Of a stretch of DNA of 64,000 bases, positions 50,750 to 59,188 are shown one piece after another. The translations under genes and the position numbers were made by a program. The notes beneath the pieces are model-generated. The model was given only the letters and a program-made list of their open reading frames with translations. It searched no databases and was not told the origin of the DNA. The first letter of the stretch is position 1. Every line of letters starts with the position of its first letter. Source of the DNA: Versatilivorator sp963663845. GTDB taxonomy: Bacteria; Acidobacteriota; Terriglobia; Versatilivoradales; Versatilivoraceae. The stretch covers positions 2,914,001 through 2,978,000 of the forward strand of contig OY760650.2 of assembly GCA_963663845.2 (NCBI GenBank). Reading direction: 5' to 3'.

Positions 50750-53700
50750 TTATTGCGGTCGCCGTTCGGTCCCACAGCGCCAGGAGAACTGGGATGGATC
50801 CAACTGGACAATGGAATGGCTGCCGCTGCCGGTGGGCCGAATGCGATAGGTGGCGCCGGGCAGGCGCACCGTGCCCGCTACCACGCTCCCGTTGACCACC
50901 AGGGTCACGGTTCCCCCCGGCACTTCGGCCAGCCGGCCCGAGAGCGCATGGCCGCCGGAGAAGGTCGGTGTCCGCCGCTCGATCAATCCCGTCAGCACCA
51001 GGTCGTCGAACAGGTTCAGCCTCAGAGCCGTGCGTCCGCCGGCCGGCAGGCGAGCCAGCCTCCCGACGTCGACACTCACCTCTCGCCGCCGCAGGGTTGG
51101 ACGACCGAGAGCGCTGTCGGCCGGTTGCAGGACGGCCCTTGCCCCGTTCGGCGGGATCGCCCGGAAGAGATTGCCGCCCGGGGCCGGCGCCATGGCCCGG
51201 CCGGTCCTGTCGGCGGGCCGGGAGGGCGAGAGGGTGGAGGAGAGCATCTGTTGGTTCCCTGCAGCCCGATTCCGGAAGTCGGCCACGGAGTGCCGCGTGA
51301 GATTGAGCGTGCGTGCTGCGTCGGACGGTCCGGTCACGGCTGCCGACCGCTCCTCGCCAGGCACGCCCAGCGGGTCTCCCATCCAGGTCTGGTTGGGGTT
51401 TGAAAAGCGCAGAATGGCTGGGCAATCAAGGTCAGCGTCGAAACACTGGTCAGGGTAGGCCATGATGGTGAACCACCGCGCCGACTCGGGAGCGCCCTCG
51501 ACGAACGCCTTCTGGTTCACGTATCCGTAGCTGTAGGGTAGCAGGCCGTCTCCGGCGACGTAGCGGTCGTGGGAAAGTCCCATGTTGTGTCCCAGCTCGT
51601 GAGCGAACGTCACGGCGTCGCACCCGGCGCAGGTAAGGCCAAAGGTTCCCGGCAAATCCGCGATGCCGCCCACGTCCGTCACCTCGGCGATCAAGTGGAC
51701 CAGGTCTGCGCCGACCCGGTTTCGAATGGCGTGGACCTCGTCCATGTGGCCATCGGACTTGGCGGACAAACGCTCCACAACCAGAGACCCACTCTGATTC
51801 TCCTCCTCGTAGGGCACCTCTTGCCTGACCGCCAGCCTGATTCGCTGATTCACGCCGCTATCCTGGTAGGCTTGATTGGTCTGGGCGACCATGAGGTCGA
51901 TCGCTGCCCCCATCTCCGCGGCGCCGCCGGCCAGCTTGCGCGCCGCCGGAGTGAAAAAGACCGCCACGTCGATCGTCGGCACCTCAGGCAGAGAACGCCC
52001 GCAGGGTGCGCCCGATGGCAGAAATGCGAACGTCGCCGACCAGTTCCGAAAGGCTGAAGTCTCGGGAACGCAAACGGCGGTCGCCATCAGGTAGAGAGTC
52101 GCGAGCGACAGTTGCTGCAACCCGGCCGGGATGGTTCCGGTCAAGTCCGGATTGAAGCTGAGATCCAGCCACAGGAGGTTGGTGAGCCCGGCCAGTTCGG
52201 GCGGGATGGCCCCGCTGAGTTGGTTGCCTGCGAGATTCAGCTCATGGAGGTTGGCGAGCCCGGCCAGCGCGGCGGGAATGGTCCCGTTGAGGTGGTTGCC
52301 CCAGAGTGACAGCGTTTGGAGATTGGTAAGCCCGGCCAGTTCAGGCGGGATGGCCCCGCTGAGCTGGTTGGCCCAGAGTTCCAGCCGTTCGAGGTTGCTC
52401 AGCCCGGCCAGTGCGGCAGGAATGATCCCGCTGAGCTGGTTGCCTCCGAGATTCAACTCCCGGAGGTTGGCAAGCCCGGCCAGTGCGGCAGGAATGGCCC
52501 CGTTGAGTCGGTTGCCCGAGAGTGACAGCGATTGGAGGCTGGCCAGCCCGGCCAGTTCGGGCGGGATGGGCCCCCTGAGTTGGTTTTGGCTGAGATCCAA
52601 ACTCGTGACTCGGCCGCTCTCATCGGTTTCCACCCCGTGCCACTTTGAGAGAGGCTCGTTGCTCAGCCAGTTGGAGCGGTCTTTCCAGTTGGCCCCCCCG
52701 GTCGCGTGGTAGAGCGCCTCCAGCACCTGCCGGTCCGTCATCCCGCCGGTCCCCGGATCGATGGTCCCCTCCATGGCCGGCAAATAGGCGCCATCTCCGC
52801 TCCGCTGCCCTGGAGCACCGCCGTCGTTGACCACTCCGTAAGCCAGGAAGGGATTGCTGCCGGAGGTTTTTCTGACGAGGACGTAGCCCTGGGTGACGCC
52901 CGCTGCATGCCGGGCCAGAATGCCGTTGATCTGGCGCCAGCCCCGGGCCGGCACCCGGATGCCGGTCACGGTGTTGGCCCGCATCCCGGTCGCCCCGTCG
53001 AAGATGTCCAGTTGAAAGACGCTGGGGCTGCCATCCGCTTCCCCGGTGTTGACCAGCGCCAGGTTGCTCCGGTTCTCCCGGTTCTGCTGCAGAGCGTCCA
53101 CCCGGGCCCTTTGGCGGAAGGCCGCGCCGTAGGGCGCCGCGTTGTAGAAGACTCCGTACCGGCCGCCGCCTCCGGGCGAGCCGGTCCGGGCTCCGATCGC
53201 AATGCCGCTCATGTCCCCCTGGGCCACCGTGGCGATCAAAGCCCCGCCAAAGGTCGATCCCGGGGGACCGATCCCCGACCCTCCCATCCGGCGCATCCTC
53301 TCCACGATATCGGGAACAATCACCTGCTGGCCGGGCTGCAAGGTCCATTCCGCCGTGGCCGTCTTGTCGGGGGTCTGGATCGCTTCCGCCCTGAAACGGA
53401 AGGTCACCGTCTTGGCCTCTTTCGAGAAGTTGGTCACCATCAACTCGCTGCTGAAGACTCCGGTCTCCACAATCACCGGCAAGGTCTGTCCCCGGATTCC
53501 CATCAGCGAACCGGCCGTCACCGGAAAGACGAAGGAGCCGTCGGAGTTGGCCTGGTCGTTGATGACCCCGTAGGCGTAGAACGGCGCCGTGCCCTTGACC
53601 CGTTCCACCTTGACGTAGCCCTGGGTGAAACCGGCCGTAGCCAGCAGGCCCGAGTATTGATGGAATCCTCCCGGCGCCAGGGTCACGTCCTCCAGCACCC

Positions 53701-54430
53701 GACTCGAAGTCCCCGCCTCCCCGGAATAGACGGTGGTCCTCAGGGTGATCTCACCCTCGGTCCCCAGGTTCTGGAAGGCCACGTTGGAGCGGTCCTGCCG
53801 ATTCTGGCGCAGGCCGCACAGAAAGACGGCTTCCTCGAATCCGGTCGCCACTCCCGGGTAGGCCAGGCCGGCGCGACCGCCGGGGACCGGCGTGGTCGTC
53901 CGCGCCGTGACTCCGACCCGGGAAGACCCCGAAACCGCCACCCGCAGGGTCCCGATGCGGTTGCCGGACTTGGGAATGGGAAGACCCAGCGTCCTCAGAT
54001 GCTCGATGGCGTCGGGCACGATCTTCTGCCTCCCCGCCGCCAGCCTCTCCGAGGCCGCGCCGCTTCCTCCGCCGCGATGAGCCGTATAGGTGTAGTTGAG
54101 CGTTGCCGGCTGATTCCCCCGGTTGGTCAAGGTCAGCTCAGAGGTGAAAAACGAGTCGTTTTGCCCCGAAGAAGTCAGGATGACCGGGACGAAGATGGCG
54201 CGTGCGCCCGAGCCCTGGCCTGCTGCCGAGCCACTCGGGGCGAGCCTGGCCGAACCTTCGCTCCGGTCCTCGGCCAGGTTCTGAGCCCGGGCTTCGACGG
54301 CCGGCCCCACGGCTCCCCACCAGGCCAGCAGGCAGGCCAAGGCAAGCGGGAGCTGCAGTCGGTGAAGCGGAGCGGCGGCCTGGGTGGCTTTTGGCCCGGA
54401 AATCAGGCCGGACCGGTAGCGTGGAAGCAT
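50750..54430 (-). CDS. Secreted LRR-metzincin metalloprotease with C-terminal propeptide-like domain
   Basis: A 1226-residue exported protein from the ATG at 54430. In order: a signal peptide (about 20-48); two beta-sandwich modules (about 77-310 and 313-570) with 'FFTSELTLTNRGNQPATLNY' and 'FSSELMVTNFSKEAKTVTF'; a leucine-rich domain (about 575-780) with seven 24-residue plant-type units of the form LxxLxLxxNxLxGxIPxxLAGL. A metzincin domain follows (about 795-1040) with HELGHNMGLSHD (three zinc His) and a Met-turn IMAYP. The C-terminal domain (about 1115-1226) reads like the prodomain normally found before such proteases. It probably degrades extracellular protein. Confidence 0.85.
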   Translation of the reverse strand: MLPRYRSGLISGPKATQAAAPLHRLQLPLALACLLAWWGAVGPAVEARAQNLAEDRSEGSARLAPSGSAAGQGSGARAIFVPVILTSSGQNDSFFTSELTLTNRGNQPATLNYTYTAHRGGGSGAASERLAAGRQKIVPDAIEHLRTLGLPIPKSGNRIGTLRVAVSGSSRVGVTARTTTPVPGGRAGLAYPGVATGFEEAVFLCGLRQNRQDRSNVAFQNLGTEGEITLRTTVYSGEAGTSSRVLEDVTLAPGGFHQYSGLLATAGFTQGYVKVERVKGTAPFYAYGVINDQANSDGSFVFPVTAGSLMGIRGQTLPVIVETGVFSSELMVTNFSKEAKTVTFRFRAEAIQTPDKTATAEWTLQPGQQVIVPDIVERMRRMGGSGIGPPGSTFGGALIATVAQGDMSGIAIGARTGSPGGGGRYGVFYNAAPYGAAFRQRARVDALQQNRENRSNLALVNTGEADGSPSVFQLDIFDGATGMRANTVTGIRVPARGWRQINGILARHAAGVTQGYVLVRKTSGSNPFLAYGVVNDGGAPGQRSGDGAYLPAMEGTIDPGTGGMTDRQVLEALYHATGGANWKDRSNWLSNEPLSKWHGVETDESGRVTSLDLSQNQLRGPIPPELAGLASLQSLSLSGNRLNGAIPAALAGLANLRELNLGGNQLSGIIPAALAGLSNLERLELWANQLSGAIPPELAGLTNLQTLSLWGNHLNGTIPAALAGLANLHELNLAGNQLSGAIPPELAGLTNLLWLDLSFNPDLTGTIPAGLQQLSLATLYLMATAVCVPETSAFRNWSATFAFLPSGAPCGRSLPEVPTIDVAVFFTPAARKLAGGAAEMGAAIDLMVAQTNQAYQDSGVNQRIRLAVRQEVPYEEENQSGSLVVERLSAKSDGHMDEVHAIRNRVGADLVHLIAEVTDVGGIADLPGTFGLTCAGCDAVTFAHELGHNMGLSHDRYVAGDGLLPYSYGYVNQKAFVEGAPESARWFTIMAYPDQCFDADLDCPAILRFSNPNQTWMGDPLGVPGEERSAAVTGPSDAARTLNLTRHSVADFRNRAAGNQQMLSSTLSPSRPADRTGRAMAPAPGGNLFRAIPPNGARAVLQPADSALGRPTLRRREVSVDVGRLARLPAGGRTALRLNLFDDLVLTGLIERRTPTFSGGHALSGRLAEVPGGTVTLVVNGSVVAGTVRLPGATYRIRPTGSGSHSIVQLDPSQFSWRCGTERRPQ

Positions 54431-54506
54431 GTTGTTTGACCGTGGAGCCTTTTGCAAAATTCCCCTGATGGCGGGGGACGGCCATGCGAACGGAAACCCG
54501 GGGGAG

Positions 54507-55271
54507 TCAGGACTTCTTCTTCAGGCTCATGATGGCATCGATGAGATTGAGGGGCAGGGGGAAGACCAGGGTGTTGTTCTTCTCGACGCCGATTTCGGTC
54601 AAGGTCTGGAGGTAGCGGAGTTGAAGCGCCACCGGCTGGCGGGACACCACCCGGGCCGCGTCGGCCAGCTTGGCGGCGGCCTGAAACTCGCCGTCGGCGT
54701 GAATGATCTTGGCGCGCTTTTCCCGCTCCGCCTCGGCCTGCTTGGCCATGGCCCGCTGCATCTCCTGCGGCAGGTCCACCGCCTTGACCTCCACCAGGGA
54801 GACCTTGATTCCCCAGGCATCGGTCTGTTTGTCCAGGATCGCCTGCAACTTCATGTTGAGGGTCTCCCGTTGACTGAGCAGGTCGTCCAGCACGACCTCC
54901 CCCAGCACGGAACGCAGGGTGGTCTGGGAGAGCTGGGAGGTGGCGTAGAGATAGTTCTCGACCTCGACCACCGACCGGATGGCGTTGAGCACGCGGAAGT
55001 AGACCACGGCATTGACCTTCACCGAGACGTTGTCGCTGGTAATGATGTCCTGGGTGGGCACGTCCAGCGCCACGGTTCGCAGGGAGACCCGGACCATGCG
55101 ATCGATGGGCCAGAAGACGAAGATCAGGCCGGGTCCCTTGGGTTTCGACAGCAGGCGCCCCAGTCTGAAGATGACGCCTCGTTCATATTCCCTCAGGACG
55201 TTGATCGAGTTGATCAACCAGAGGACAACCACCAGAATGAAGAAAACGGTGACAGGATTGACGCCCCACAT
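54507..55271 (-). CDS. Slipin/stomatin-family SPFH protein
   Basis: A 254-residue membrane protein. An N-terminal hairpin helix ('NPVTVFFILVVVLWLINSINVL') precedes the SPFH domain: 'REYERGVIFRLGRLLSKPKGPGLIFVFWPIDRMVRVSLRTVALDVPTQDIITSDNVSVKVNAVVYFRV', then 'LRSVLGEVVLDDLLSQRETLN' and a C-terminal coiled coil 'EREKRAKIIHADGEFQAAAKLADAARVVSRQPVALQLRYLQTL'. This is prokaryotic slipin-2-like, usually paired with a NfeD/STOPP protease, which is absent here. It is thought to organise membrane microdomains. Divergent from the gdh gene with 69 bases between starts. Confidence 0.93.
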   Translation of the reverse strand: MWGVNPVTVFFILVVVLWLINSINVLREYERGVIFRLGRLLSKPKGPGLIFVFWPIDRMVRVSLRTVALDVPTQDIITSDNVSVKVNAVVYFRVLNAIRSVVEVENYLYATSQLSQTTLRSVLGEVVLDDLLSQRETLNMKLQAILDKQTDAWGIKVSLVEVKAVDLPQEMQRAMAKQAEAEREKRAKIIHADGEFQAAAKLADAARVVSRQPVALQLRYLQTLTEIGVEKNNTLVFPLPLNLIDAIMSLKKKS

Positions 55272-55340
55272 GAGTCCCCCTACGGTTCAAAGGCATGGTT
55301 GGCTCCAGTGTATCTCAATTTCGTGAAAGGAGGAATCTCC

Positions 55341-56594
55341 ATGACTGAAACAAATTCAAGCGTATTCGACATGGCTATGGAGCAGTTCGAAACCGCGGCC
55401 GATCTCCTGCAACTGGACGACGACGTGAGGAACAAGATCAAGTACCCGGAACGCTGCCTGATCGTCTCCGTGCCCATTCGGCTGGACGACGGCCGCATCC
55501 GGCGTTTCGAGGGCTACCGGGTGCAGCACAGCACCGCCAGAGGACCTGCCAAGGGAGGACTCCGGTATCATCCCAGGGTGAACCTGGACGAAGTGAAGGC
55601 CCTGGCGACCTGGATGACCTGGAAATCGGCGATCGTGGACATTCCCTTCGGGGGTGGCAAGGGCGGGGTCTGCTGCAACCCGAAGAGCATGAGCAGCGGA
55701 GAGCTGGAACGGCTGACCCGAAGGTTCACCAACGAGATTCTTCCCTTTATCGGCCCCGAAAAGGATATCCCGGCGCCCGATGCCTACACCAACCCCCAGG
55801 TGATGGCCTGGATCATGGACACCTACAGCATGAACAAGGGCTACTGCGTTCCGGGAGTGGTCACTGGAAAACCCCTGGAGTTGGGAGGATCCATGGGCCG
55901 CATCGAGGCTACCGGCCGCGGCGTGTTCTTCACCATCGGGTGCGCCGCCGAGCACCTCAACCTGAGGCTGGACACCCTCAAGGTGGGCGTTCAGGGGTTT
56001 GGAAACGCCGGCTCGGTGGTCGCTCGGCTCCTGGACGAAGCCGGGGCCAAGGTGATTGCGGTCAGCGACTCTCAGGGGTGTGTCCATAACGGGAACGGAC
56101 TGCCGCTCGAAGAGCTCGCCGACTACAAGAGTCGGACCGGGAGTGTCTCGGGTTTTCCCGAGTCGGAGCCGATGCCGGCCGAGGACTTGCTCCGTTGCCG
56201 CTGTGACGTTCTGATTCCGGCGGCGCTGGAAGATGCCATCACCGAGGAAAACGCCGCCGGAATCCGGGCCCGAATCGTCGCCGAGGCCGCCAACGGCCCC
56301 ACCACTCCGGCCGCCGACAGGATCCTGCAGGCCAAGGAGGTGTTCCTGATTCCGGACGTCCTGTGCAATGCCGGGGGAGTCACGGTCTCCTACCTGGAGT
56401 GGGTGCAATCCATCCAACACCTCTTCTGGGAGGAGGCCGACGTCTTCAAGAGGCTGCGATCCATCATGAGGCACAGCTTCAAGTCGGTTCTGGACCTCTC
56501 CGTCGACAGAAGAGTGCCCATGCGGACGGCAGCCAGCATGGTCGGGATCGAACGAGTGGCCAGGGCGACCCGGCTGAGGGGACTCTATCCGTGA
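55341..56594 (+). CDS. gdhA: Glutamate dehydrogenase (Glu/Leu/Phe/Val family)
   Basis: A 417-residue hexameric-type enzyme. The substrate-binding glycine/lysine motif is 'PAKGGLRYHPRV', and the catalytic lysine region is 'ATWMTWKSAIVDIPFGGGKGGVCCNP'. Also visible are 'PAPDAYTNPQVMAWIMDTYS', 'EATGRGVFF', the Rossmann loop 'VGVQGFGNAGSVVARLL' and 'EAANGPTTPAADRIL'. It interconverts glutamate and 2-oxoglutarate plus ammonia. ATG 55341 has an excellent AAGGAGG nine bases upstream; the frame upstream of it is antisense to slipin. Confidence 0.95.
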   Translation: MTETNSSVFDMAMEQFETAADLLQLDDDVRNKIKYPERCLIVSVPIRLDDGRIRRFEGYRVQHSTARGPAKGGLRYHPRVNLDEVKALATWMTWKSAIVDIPFGGGKGGVCCNPKSMSSGELERLTRRFTNEILPFIGPEKDIPAPDAYTNPQVMAWIMDTYSMNKGYCVPGVVTGKPLELGGSMGRIEATGRGVFFTIGCAAEHLNLRLDTLKVGVQGFGNAGSVVARLLDEAGAKVIAVSDSQGCVHNGNGLPLEELADYKSRTGSVSGFPESEPMPAEDLLRCRCDVLIPAALEDAITEENAAGIRARIVAEAANGPTTPAADRILQAKEVFLIPDVLCNAGGVTVSYLEWVQSIQHLFWEEADVFKRLRSIMRHSFKSVLDLSVDRRVPMRTAASMVGIERVARATRLRGLYP

Positions 56595-56716
56595 TTTGAC
56601 CCTGCCTTTTATCCTTTCCCGCTGGCGCGGACGGTTTTCCTGATATATTGAAGGGTCAATTCAAGCACTCGAGAGTTGCTGCAGTCGCACCCGGATGAAT
56701 CGCCGTGAAAGTAGCA

Positions 56717-56819
56717 GAATTGTGAATTGAAGATTGAATATTGTAGATTTTTGGTTTCAGGTGGGGGCTATTGGCAGAACTCCCCCAGTTGACATTCATA
56801 AATCTTCCATCGACAATTC
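56717..56819. repeat. Nested palindromic element in the gap after gdh
   Basis: GAATTGTGAATTGAAGATT (56717-56735) and AATCTTCCATCGACAATTC (56801-56819) are inverted with 16 of 19 matches. They enclose an inner TGGGGG...CCCCCA hairpin (56762-56787). The element is AT-rich, sits between gdhA and the binding-protein gene, and ends about 20 bases before the latter's start, so it could be a terminator-like or regulatory structure. The remainder of 56595-56837 holds nothing else recognisable. Confidence 0.55.
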
Positions 56820-56837
56820 ATTAGCGAGGTGTTTGCC

Positions 56838-58181
56838 ATGCGGTGGATGACCAGGCGGGAGTTGCTGGGCTCCGGTCTTGTCGGATACATGGCCATCCCA
56901 TGGCTGTCCGGGCCAGAGGCTTGGGCGGAACCGGCCGACCTGACTGACGAAAAGAGGAGGCAAGAAATGAACGGAGAAACAAATTCCGATGCGCGTACCG
57001 AGCAGACCGGTCTCACCGATACCGAAGTTGTTCTCGGTGTATCGGCGGCTTTCTCCGGTCCCTCGCGAGGTCTCGGCATCGAGCTCTACCGGGGCGCCAA
57101 TTCCTATTTCGAACACGTCAATCGGGCCGGTGGCGTCGGAGGCCGCAAGGTCGTGCTCAAGACCTATGACGACGGCTACCAGCCCAATCCGGCAGTCACC
57201 AACACCATGACCCTGGTGTTGGAAGACCAGGTATTCGCCCTGTTCGGCTATGTCGGCACGCCAACCGTCACGCGGGTCCTTCCCATGCTGAAGAAGTTCC
57301 AGGAAAGAAATGCCTACCTGTTCTTTCCATTCACGGGCGCCCAACCCCAGAGAGAGCCGCCCTACGGAGATTTCGCCTTCAATCTCAGGGCTTCCTATCG
57401 CCAGGAAACCGCCGGTTTGGTCGACAATTTCGTGTCGATAGGCAACAAACGCATCGCCGTGTTCTACCAGGCCGATGCTTACGGTCGCAGCGGTTGGGCC
57501 GGCGTGCGACGGGCGATGAGCCGGCATGGAGCGCAGATCGCCGGCGAAGCCACCTATCGCCGGGGTGCAAGATTCTCCGGCAGCATGCGCCGCCAGGTGG
57601 AGATACTGAAGCAGTCCGATCCAAGCGCCGTCATCTGTATCGGCTCCTATGCCGCCTGCGCGGCATTCTTGCGGGACGCCGTCGACCTGGGGCTGGAAGT
57701 CCCCATCGCCAACCTTTCCTTCGTGGGGAGCGAGAACCTGTTGAAGTTGATTACGGAGGGACGGGACGACAGTCAACGCTACACCAGGCTGCTGGTGAAC
57801 TCGCAGGTCGTGCCCAGCTATGAAGACGTTTCGATCCCGGCGGTCAAGCAGTATCGAGAAATGATGGATCGGTACGATCCCCAACCGCCGTCGGAGCTGC
57901 TCAAGGAAGACTACACGCCGTTTTCGTACAGTTTCGTGAGCCTGGAGGGTTTCCTCAACGCCAAGCTGATGGTGGAAATCCTGCGTCGATTGGGGGATCA
58001 ACCCGATCGAAACAAACTCGAAGAGGCCATCTTCACCATCAGGGATTTCGACATCGGCATTTCGGAGCGCGTTTCCTTCGGCCCCGATCGGCGTCAGGGG
58101 CTGCAACAGGTCTACTACACCGTTGTCGAATCGGGTCGCTTCGTTACCCTGAAGAGCTGGGAGGACAGGTTTGCGTCATGA
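56838..58181 (+). CDS. LivK-like ABC transporter substrate-binding protein
   Basis: A 447-residue periplasmic protein of the type-1 binding fold. A twin-arginine-style signal, 'MTRRELLGSGLVGYMAIPWL', is followed by 'DTEVVLGVSAAFSGPSRGLGIELYRGANSYFEHVNRAGGVGGRKVVLKTYDDGYQPNPAVTNTMTLV', the classical branched-chain amino acid/amide-binding opening. 'LFGYVGTPTVTRVLPML' and 'VFYQADAYGRSGWAGVRRAM' follow. ATG 56838 is used; GTG 56829 is an alternative. No permease or ATPase genes follow; the next gene is a HAMP sensor overlapping by four bases, so this protein probably acts as a ligand receptor for signalling. Confidence 0.9.
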   Translation: MRWMTRRELLGSGLVGYMAIPWLSGPEAWAEPADLTDEKRRQEMNGETNSDARTEQTGLTDTEVVLGVSAAFSGPSRGLGIELYRGANSYFEHVNRAGGVGGRKVVLKTYDDGYQPNPAVTNTMTLVLEDQVFALFGYVGTPTVTRVLPMLKKFQERNAYLFFPFTGAQPQREPPYGDFAFNLRASYRQETAGLVDNFVSIGNKRIAVFYQADAYGRSGWAGVRRAMSRHGAQIAGEATYRRGARFSGSMRRQVEILKQSDPSAVICIGSYAACAAFLRDAVDLGLEVPIANLSFVGSENLLKLITEGRDDSQRYTRLLVNSQVVPSYEDVSIPAVKQYREMMDRYDPQPPSELLKEDYTPFSYSFVSLEGFLNAKLMVEILRRLGDQPDRNKLEEAIFTIRDFDIGISERVSFGPDRRQGLQQVYYTVVESGRFVTLKSWEDRFAS

Positions 58182-58918
58182 AAATTCAGAAGCTGTTTCA
58201 GAAGACCCTGGTCGGCATCTTCTTCCTGTTTGCGGTGATCAGTCTCTCGACCTCCGCCCTGTGCATCTACACGGTCGATACCCACCTGTCTACTGAATAC
58301 GAGAGCAACAGCCGAGGAATCGCAAAGACGATCGCCGATTCCAGCGTCGACATCCTGCTGAATCGCGACCTGTCCGCCCTGCAGTCCCTGATCGACCAGT
58401 TCATCGAGATCCAGGGAATCAGCTACATCTACATCACCAACGAACACGGCGAGTTTCTGGCCCACACGTTCGTTCCGGGAATTCCTGCTGAAATCGCGGC
58501 GAGCGATCATTCTTCCAGGGCGACCGTTGAGCGCAATCTCCCCGGAATGGGCGATTTTGTCGAGGTCAGCAGCCCCATCCTTGCCGGTGTCGCCGGCGCC
58601 GTGCATATCGGCATGGATACGGGATTGATCGCGCTGAAGATTCAACGGGCGGTCGGACAGCAGGTCTATCTCATTTCCTCCATCTTCATCATCGGCGTCT
58701 TTGCCGCCATCTGGCTGGTCAGGCTTGCGGCACGACCGATCGACTCGGTGATCGGCTACGCCGCCAGATTGGCGCGGGAGCGAGACCAGGACAGCTCGGA
58801 CCAAAAGCTCCTGGCTCGCGACGACGAGGTCGGCCAGCTCGCTCGCCTTTTTCTCTATTTTTCGATGGTCATGGACATTGACAAGGCGCGAGGCGCTCCG
58901 CCTGGCGAGCAGGTCTGA
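58178..58918 (+). CDS. Membrane sensor with extracytoplasmic domain and HAMP, no output domain
   Basis: A 246-residue protein. Helix 1 (about 11-33, 'LVGIFFLFAVISLSTSALCIYTV') is followed by a periplasmic CACHE-like domain of about 130 residues ('ISYIYITNEHGEFLAHTFVPGIP', 'EVSSPILAGVAGAVHIGMDTG'). Helix 2 (about 168-188) leads into a HAMP-like segment ('ARPIDSVIGYAARLAREREQ'-type, here RDQDSSDQKLLARDDEVGQLARLF). It then ends without a kinase, cyclase, phosphatase or methyl-accepting domain. Relatives with this front end usually continue into an output module. Start ATG overlaps the binding-protein stop (ATGA). Confidence 0.78.
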   Translation: MKIQKLFQKTLVGIFFLFAVISLSTSALCIYTVDTHLSTEYESNSRGIAKTIADSSVDILLNRDLSALQSLIDQFIEIQGISYIYITNEHGEFLAHTFVPGIPAEIAASDHSSRATVERNLPGMGDFVEVSSPILAGVAGAVHIGMDTGLIALKIQRAVGQQVYLISSIFIIGVFAAIWLVRLAARPIDSVIGYAARLARERDQDSSDQKLLARDDEVGQLARLFLYFSMVMDIDKARGAPPGEQV

Positions 58919-59188
58919 TCCAGCCCGCATGTCTCGCCAGGGGGCATGATCATGGCGCAGGCATTTTCCCTTCAGCGCGTGCTCGCGACCGAAGAGCGTA
59001 GCGGTTTCTACGGTCGAGGGAGCCTGGGCGCGCTGGAGGGAAAAGGACCAGCCAGGGCATGCCCAGCGCCGTCTGTAGTCCGCAAGCCCTTGACATGGAG
59101 CCAATCAAGGCACTGAAGACCATTTACTTCTTGTAATGCCTCCAGCGGCCTGGTGAGACATGCGGGCCAGCACCCGGAGGCAGTTGGA
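58919..59188. other. Gap with a 29-base direct repeat
   Basis: No gene and no continuation of the sensor frame. At 59137-59165 lies a 29-base sequence (TGCCTCCAGCGGCCTGGTGA, then GACATGCGG) that recurs with one change at 62520-62548. The two copies are in the same orientation and flank the antiporter and sigma-factor genes. The GGAGG at 59176 belongs to the antiporter. Confidence 0.6.

Noticed and set aside
52130..52620. Regular DNA repeats that could look like a CRISPR array
   Set aside because: The 72-base periodicity is in frame and encodes leucine-rich repeats of a large protein; there are no unique spacers.
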